The notes beneath the pieces are model-generated. The model did not search any database and had not been told where the DNA came from. It worked only from the letters and a program-made list of their open reading frames with translations. The translations under genes and the position numbers were made by a program. A DNA stretch of 13,163 bases from Gonium pectorale (Eukaryota; Chlorophyta; Chlorophyceae; Chlamydomonadales; Volvocaceae), in assembly GCA_001584585.1 (NCBI GenBank), contig LSYV01000006.1, positions 3,188,981 through 3,202,143 of the forward strand, in the 5' to 3' direction. Positions 9,734-13,163 of this stretch are shown one piece after another (the stretch's first letter is position 1; every line of letters begins with the position of its first letter).

Positions 9734-10433
9734 ATGCCAAAACACCGCGTCAGCGTGCGAACCGTCATGGTGTGCGGGCCGAGTGGGACCTTGCTTTCTA
9801 GGTAGGGCCCTGAAGGCTGAAACGTAGGTAGCTGCGATGGAGGAGTGACGTTCTGTGTGCCACTGGCAACTGCACCTGCTGCTGAAGCGGGTGCGCAACC
9901 GCCAAAATGGCGACCCTGTGCTTGAGGCTTCTCTCGGGTTGCAGGACAGGCAATCTGTAGGCTTCATTCATGTAGGCTAATAGTTGTGTGAACGTGGCAC
10001 CATCGCTGCGAGGAGGCGATGTACTTCGAGTTGCTGGTTGTAGCTTTGTTTAGCAGGTGAGCAGCATGCAGGCGGTACGTCTTCAGACTTGAGGGTTCGA
10101 CGCAAGGCGCGAGGGGGCGTGACATGACAACTGGTCCGAAAGCCCAGTGACGACACCAGCTTCCACGCATGGATTGCAGCGGGAAAGCCGGAAAAGGCGC
10201 TAGAGTTGAGCCTCAGGCACCGCGACGTTGACGATTTGCCCGACATACGCTGCTCTTATCCGTGTGCCGGCCAATGTTCTAGCTGCAGTACGAGTAGCCC
10301 CGTGCCGTGGATGCTGCGAGCCGTGTGCATTTGGTGTTGTGAGCTGCACAAATGGGCGCCGTACTGGCGCGGCATCAGTATTGCGTCAATGGAACCGTCA
10401 ATGAGAGCAGGTGTTCGATTGCGAGGGCACGGC

Positions 10434-10613
10434 ATGAGACGCTACCTGTTCGGCCTGTGCATTCTTGCGGTATTAGCTGATACCTGCTGTCCTGTACAGT
10501 GCAGGCTGCTGCCAGTTGCGTGCTGCTTCGGCGCATGCACGAGCGATGGCCCCGCGTGGCAGCTGGCAGGCGTCAATAGCGTTGCTCGAGTATGCAAAGA
10601 GCCGTACCTGTGA
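10434..10613 (+). CDS. Doubtful 59-residue Cys-rich small ORF
   Basis: An ATG opens a 59-residue frame whose first 15 residues (MRRYLFGLCILAVLA) look like a signal peptide: two Arg followed by a hydrophobic core ending in small residues. The rest has seven Cys, including two CC pairs. The same frame is open for 76 codons upstream, and the region falls within the likely 3' UTR of the preceding gene, so chance is the simpler explanation. Reported only because the arrangement imitates a small secreted peptide. Confidence 0.12.
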   Translation: MRRYLFGLCILAVLADTCCPVQCRLLPVACCFGACTSDGPAWQLAGVNSVARVCKEPYL

Positions 10614-10767
10614 GGTGCCGAGTTGGTAGTGCCCTTTGGTTGTGAGGTAGCTCACCAGCCGTACGTGCATCGGCTGCTTTTTCAAGACTTCAGACCGGTG
10701 AATGTCTGCATCCAGACCAAGCCGCCAGGACTGATTACGGGGCGTTGCAAAAACTTTTAACCTCTTG

Positions 10768-10772
10768 TGTAA
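10768..10772 (+). terminator. Candidate poly(A) signal TGTAA for the small plus-strand gene
   Basis: This is the first TGTAA I found downstream of the stop at 9731-9733, about 1.03 kb away, in a locally T-rich stretch. TGTAA is the usual volvocalean poly(A) signal, with cleavage expected 10-20 nt later. It also leaves about 570 bp before the next gene's start codon. Confidence 0.35.
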
Positions 10773-11072
10773 CTTTTGTTCTGTCCAGGACTTGTGGCTT
10801 CGGTTGGGCCTGACTGTGTGAGAAGAGGAGCATAGTTCCTCCTGGATGCGGGAAATGGTACCATCTCAGCAGTGCACCAGCAACACCAGCCAAGCATATA
10901 CATTGACGCATACCTTGGCCGATTGGAGAGCTCAGGCGGGCCGTCGTACAGGTCCCGGTGACGCGGGCATATGAAGGTAGGGCATGTGCCCCCTCCCGCA
11001 CCCGAATGCTTTGCGTTTGTCCCCGACGCATGCGCGTGAAATAGGGAAATCTGCACCTCATGAAGATCATGA

Positions 11073-11330
11073 GGGAGCGCGTGCATACTCCGCCCCGTTG
11101 TCTCACGTCATGTGCATCTCGTCCTCCAACGCACCTATGAAAAACAACTCGGCCGGGTGGAGAGCGGGCCGTGGCACGGGTCCCTCAAGTTCCTTGCGTA
11201 CATGCACCCAGAGACCAAGGCTCCAAAACCTGCCGCGACCAAGCTGCCGCGCGACCTACCAAGTCACTTTATAGGCACCCTTTTAATAACAATTGTGTTA
11301 GCCGCTTTGGCCTGCCAACCCTTACAGTAG
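11073..11330 (+). other. Coding-like segment of unknown origin upstream of the synthetase gene
   Basis: The frame is open for about 85 codons from after a TGA (11070-11072) to a TAG at 11328-11330. Its middle (about 11121-11270) reads like real protein and uses many C/G-ending codons: [35 protein letters not shown] and [11 protein letters not shown] hydrophobic run ([13 protein letters not shown]) follows, with A/T-richer codons that look less like coding. No good upstream ATG or upstream exon was found, and the synthetase start lies in another frame 12 bases after its stop. It could be a last exon of an unseen gene, a pseudogene fragment, an upstream ORF in the synthetase leader, or chance. 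Family not recognised. Confidence 0.3.
11268..11275 (+). promoter_or_regulatory. Weak TATA-like element before the synthetase gene
   Basis: TTTATAGG lies 66 bp upstream of the ATG at 11342, in a local A/T-rich pocket. The position suits a short 5' UTR, but many algal housekeeping genes lack a TATA box and the match is short. Confidence 0.2.
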
Positions 11331-11341
11331 TGCGAGGCGCG

Positions 11342-13163
11342 ATGGCGTCCTCGGGCAGCTTGCAGCGACACGCTGGACATAAGTTTTGTTCCTCAGCCCC
11401 TCGCGTTCCTGTGCCTTCGGCGAGGTCGGTGCCGCCTGCTTGCTCACCCTGGCGAATCCTCCCTCTGCCAGCTGCTGCGACTTCCCAGCGGCGACCACCA
11501 AATGTGCAATGCTCGGTGGCGAGCCCGGAGGCAGCAATTAACCCTTCTGGCGTGGCGGAGCCGCAGCCCATGGCGCAGGGCGCAGCAGCCGAGAGCCTGA
11601 TGCCCCTGCAGCTCACCTGGCCGAGCCGATCTCACGGCTGCGGCGCGGTCGTCCTGGGCGACATCGGCCAGCGCGTGACCATCTGCGGCTGGGTGGACCG
11701 CAACCGTGACATGGGTGGCGTGCAATTCTTCGACGTCCGCGACCACACGGGCCTCCTGCAGGTACAACGCACGTACTCAATGCCTGTGCGTGGAGGGGCA
11801 CTGTGGAGCAGAGGGAACAGCATCAAATAATGGGAAGCGCCGGGGTAGTACAACGGTGCAGGGCGGCCGGGTTACGATAGGCGCGAACTGCCCGTTCGGG
11901 CATGGGTCTGCCAGCGGGTAGGCTGAAGCGGCGGGGGGTGCACGGGGGCGCTGAGGATACCAGCCGCCCAGCTCATGCGGCTGCGGTGGGCAGATGCTTA
12001 TTAGGTGGCGCCGGTAGCTGTGAAGCAGGTACTGGAGTCGGGCCCGGGCGGCTTGACTCTAGGCGGGCAATGCTTTGCAGGACCGTGTCACCCGCAGCAC
12101 CCCCGGCTTGCAGCCCAGGATGGCCTGGCGCCTTCTTCGTTCCCCGCGCTCTGCAAACCCGCGCGCGCTGCGGTCCCCGCTCATGTTCGCGCTCCCCAGG
12201 TCATCTGCGAGCCCCAGTCCGTGCCCGCCGAAGTGTCCCGTGCCGCCTCCCGCCTGCGCAACGAGTACGTGGTGTGCGTGACGGGCATCCTCCGCGCGCG
12301 CAAGGACCCCAACCCGCGCATCCCAACCGGTCAGGTGCGGCGGGGCGGCGAGGCCACGCAGGCAGCACTGAGCGGGGCGGCCCTGACACCAACCACACCA
12401 GAACAAAAGCAAGACGGGAAGCGTGGCATGGGGTGCGGAGACGCCGGCGCGGCACTGCCGGTCAGCTCTCTCCGGCCGAATGTTTCTTTTGTTCGTGTTG
12501 GGTCATAGAGCAGCTCTCGGGGGCGGGGGCGCGGCACAGGCTTGGGCCGGTGTGGCCGCGTATGTGCATGGGCGGGCGTGCGGAGATGGGCGAACGGCCG
12601 GCCCCGGGCCATCTCCACGGGGAGTAAGGCACGCCACGTCCCTGGCCTCACACGCCCCGCTCCAAAAACCCGCGTCCCTTCCCCTCGCTACCCGGTACCT
12701 GGCCCCAATCCACGCCTCTGCACGTCCCCACCCACCCGTACCGCACCGCAGCTGGAGCTGCTGGCTGAGTCGGTGACTATCCTCAACACCGTCACCCGGC
12801 CGCTGCCCTTCCCCATCAGCGAGGCGGAGGAGGTGGAGCCGCCCAAGGAGGACACCAGGCTGAAGCACCGCGTGCTGGACCTGCGGTAGGCAGGCGGCGC
12901 AAGGTGCTGGGGGCACGGGCGGGCGGGGCCACGGGGCCAGAGCCAGGGACCAGGAGAGCACCGGATGCCTGACCTGGTGTGCGTGTGCCGAGTAGCCGGG
13001 CTGTGGGGTGGGCTCGCTGGGGTGTGAGCTGGCTGGCGGGGTCAAGGGTGCGCCCGTCGGAACGTTTGCGGGAGGTCTTGCGAGACAGGCGGGCTCCCCA
13101 ACGCAGATGGTCCGAGATGAGGCTTGGTGGGATTGTCGACAGCCTGAGACTCATGAGACCCCA
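11342..13163 (+). CDS. Organellar bacterial-type aspartyl-tRNA synthetase, N-terminal part (3' partial)
   Basis: Charges tRNA-Asp with aspartate, using ATP, for organelle protein synthesis. Exons seen: 11342-11761, 12200-12334 and 12752-12885; from 12886 to the window end is intron 3, so the gene continues outside. Phases agree. Residues 1 to about 60 are rich in Ser, Arg, Ala and Pro, with no acidic residue before E63, as expected for a chloroplast and/or mitochondrial transit peptide. Residues about 98-200 form the OB-fold anticodon-binding domain: [26 protein letters not shown], then [16 protein letters not shown] in exon 2. Exon 3 ends at the hinge [12 protein letters not shown], typical of AspRS just before the class II catalytic domain. 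Class II motifs 1-3 are not in the window. The ATG at 11342 is chosen because it begins the leader; the frame is open further upstream. The motif set fits the bacterial AspRS type (aspS/DARS2-like) rather than the cytosolic enzyme. Confidence 0.93.

Larger units (their letters stand above)
9734..11072. other. 3' UTR and intergenic region, no firm gene
   Basis: The left part is probably the 3' UTR of the small plus-strand gene, ending near the TGTAA at 10768. Frames on both strands are short and show no domain-like pattern. The only item worth separate notice is a short Cys-rich frame at 10434-10613. No tRNA or repeat array was seen. An isolated GGTTCGA at 10094-10100 is not flanked by tRNA stems. 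Confidence 0.5.

Noticed and set aside
9284..9967. Minus-strand 227-codon open frame opposite the small plus-strand gene
   Set aside because: It runs across the plus gene's exons 2-3, an intron and its 3' UTR, with Arg/His/Cys-rich content and no motif. A shadow frame.
10094..10100. GGTTCGA, the T-loop signature of tRNAs
   Set aside because: No pairing T-stem, acceptor stem or D-loop could be laid out around it.
1..13163. CRISPR arrays, insertion sequences, phage or defence genes
   Set aside because: No direct-repeat array, no terminal inverted repeats with a transposase frame, and no bacterial gene packing; the spliced genes show this is eukaryotic DNA.

Overview
The window looks like nuclear DNA of a green alga of the Chlamydomonas/Volvox group (Volvocales). 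The basis is GC-rich sequence, genes split by many short GT-AG introns (about 70-440 nt), Ala/Gly/Pro/Gln-rich protein tails, TGTAA motifs where algal poly(A) signals would lie, and a bacterial-type aspartyl-tRNA synthetase carrying an organelle-targeting leader. I saw no bacterial operon, CRISPR array, insertion sequence, rRNA or tRNA. All gene models below were built by hand, by joining reading frames across splice sites whose phases agree.

Layout, left to right. Positions 1 to about 1120 hold no gene I can support and are probably the long 3' UTR and flank of the next gene. Positions 1272-8391 (minus strand) hold one large gene of at least 18 exons. Its first ten exons encode a seven- to eight-bladed WD40-type beta-propeller (about 440 residues). 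The remaining exons encode a tail of about 1100 residues, mostly low-complexity and probably disordered, broken by a few compact Trp-rich segments. The far 3' end is uncertain and may run on to 1121. Positions 8392-8530 are a 139-bp gap between two divergent start codons, probably a shared promoter. Positions 8531-9733 (plus strand) hold a three-exon gene for a 170-residue Tyr/Ser/Thr/Pro-rich protein; its style, and a YKTTNQHF motif, suggest a ciliary microtubule-inner-type protein, but only tentatively. Positions 9734 to about 11072 are mainly 3' UTR and intergenic DNA. A coding-like stretch of unknown origin lies at 11073-11330. Positions 11342 to the window end (plus strand) hold the first three exons of an organellar, bacterial-type aspartyl-tRNA synthetase; the catalytic domain lies beyond the window.

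Functionally, the synthetase is a housekeeping gene for organelle translation and is unrelated to the other two. The propeller gene and the small gene are head-to-head and may be co-expressed. If the small protein is axonemal, the propeller protein becomes a candidate cilium or centriole component. That is inference from arrangement only; the propeller protein could not be assigned to a named family.
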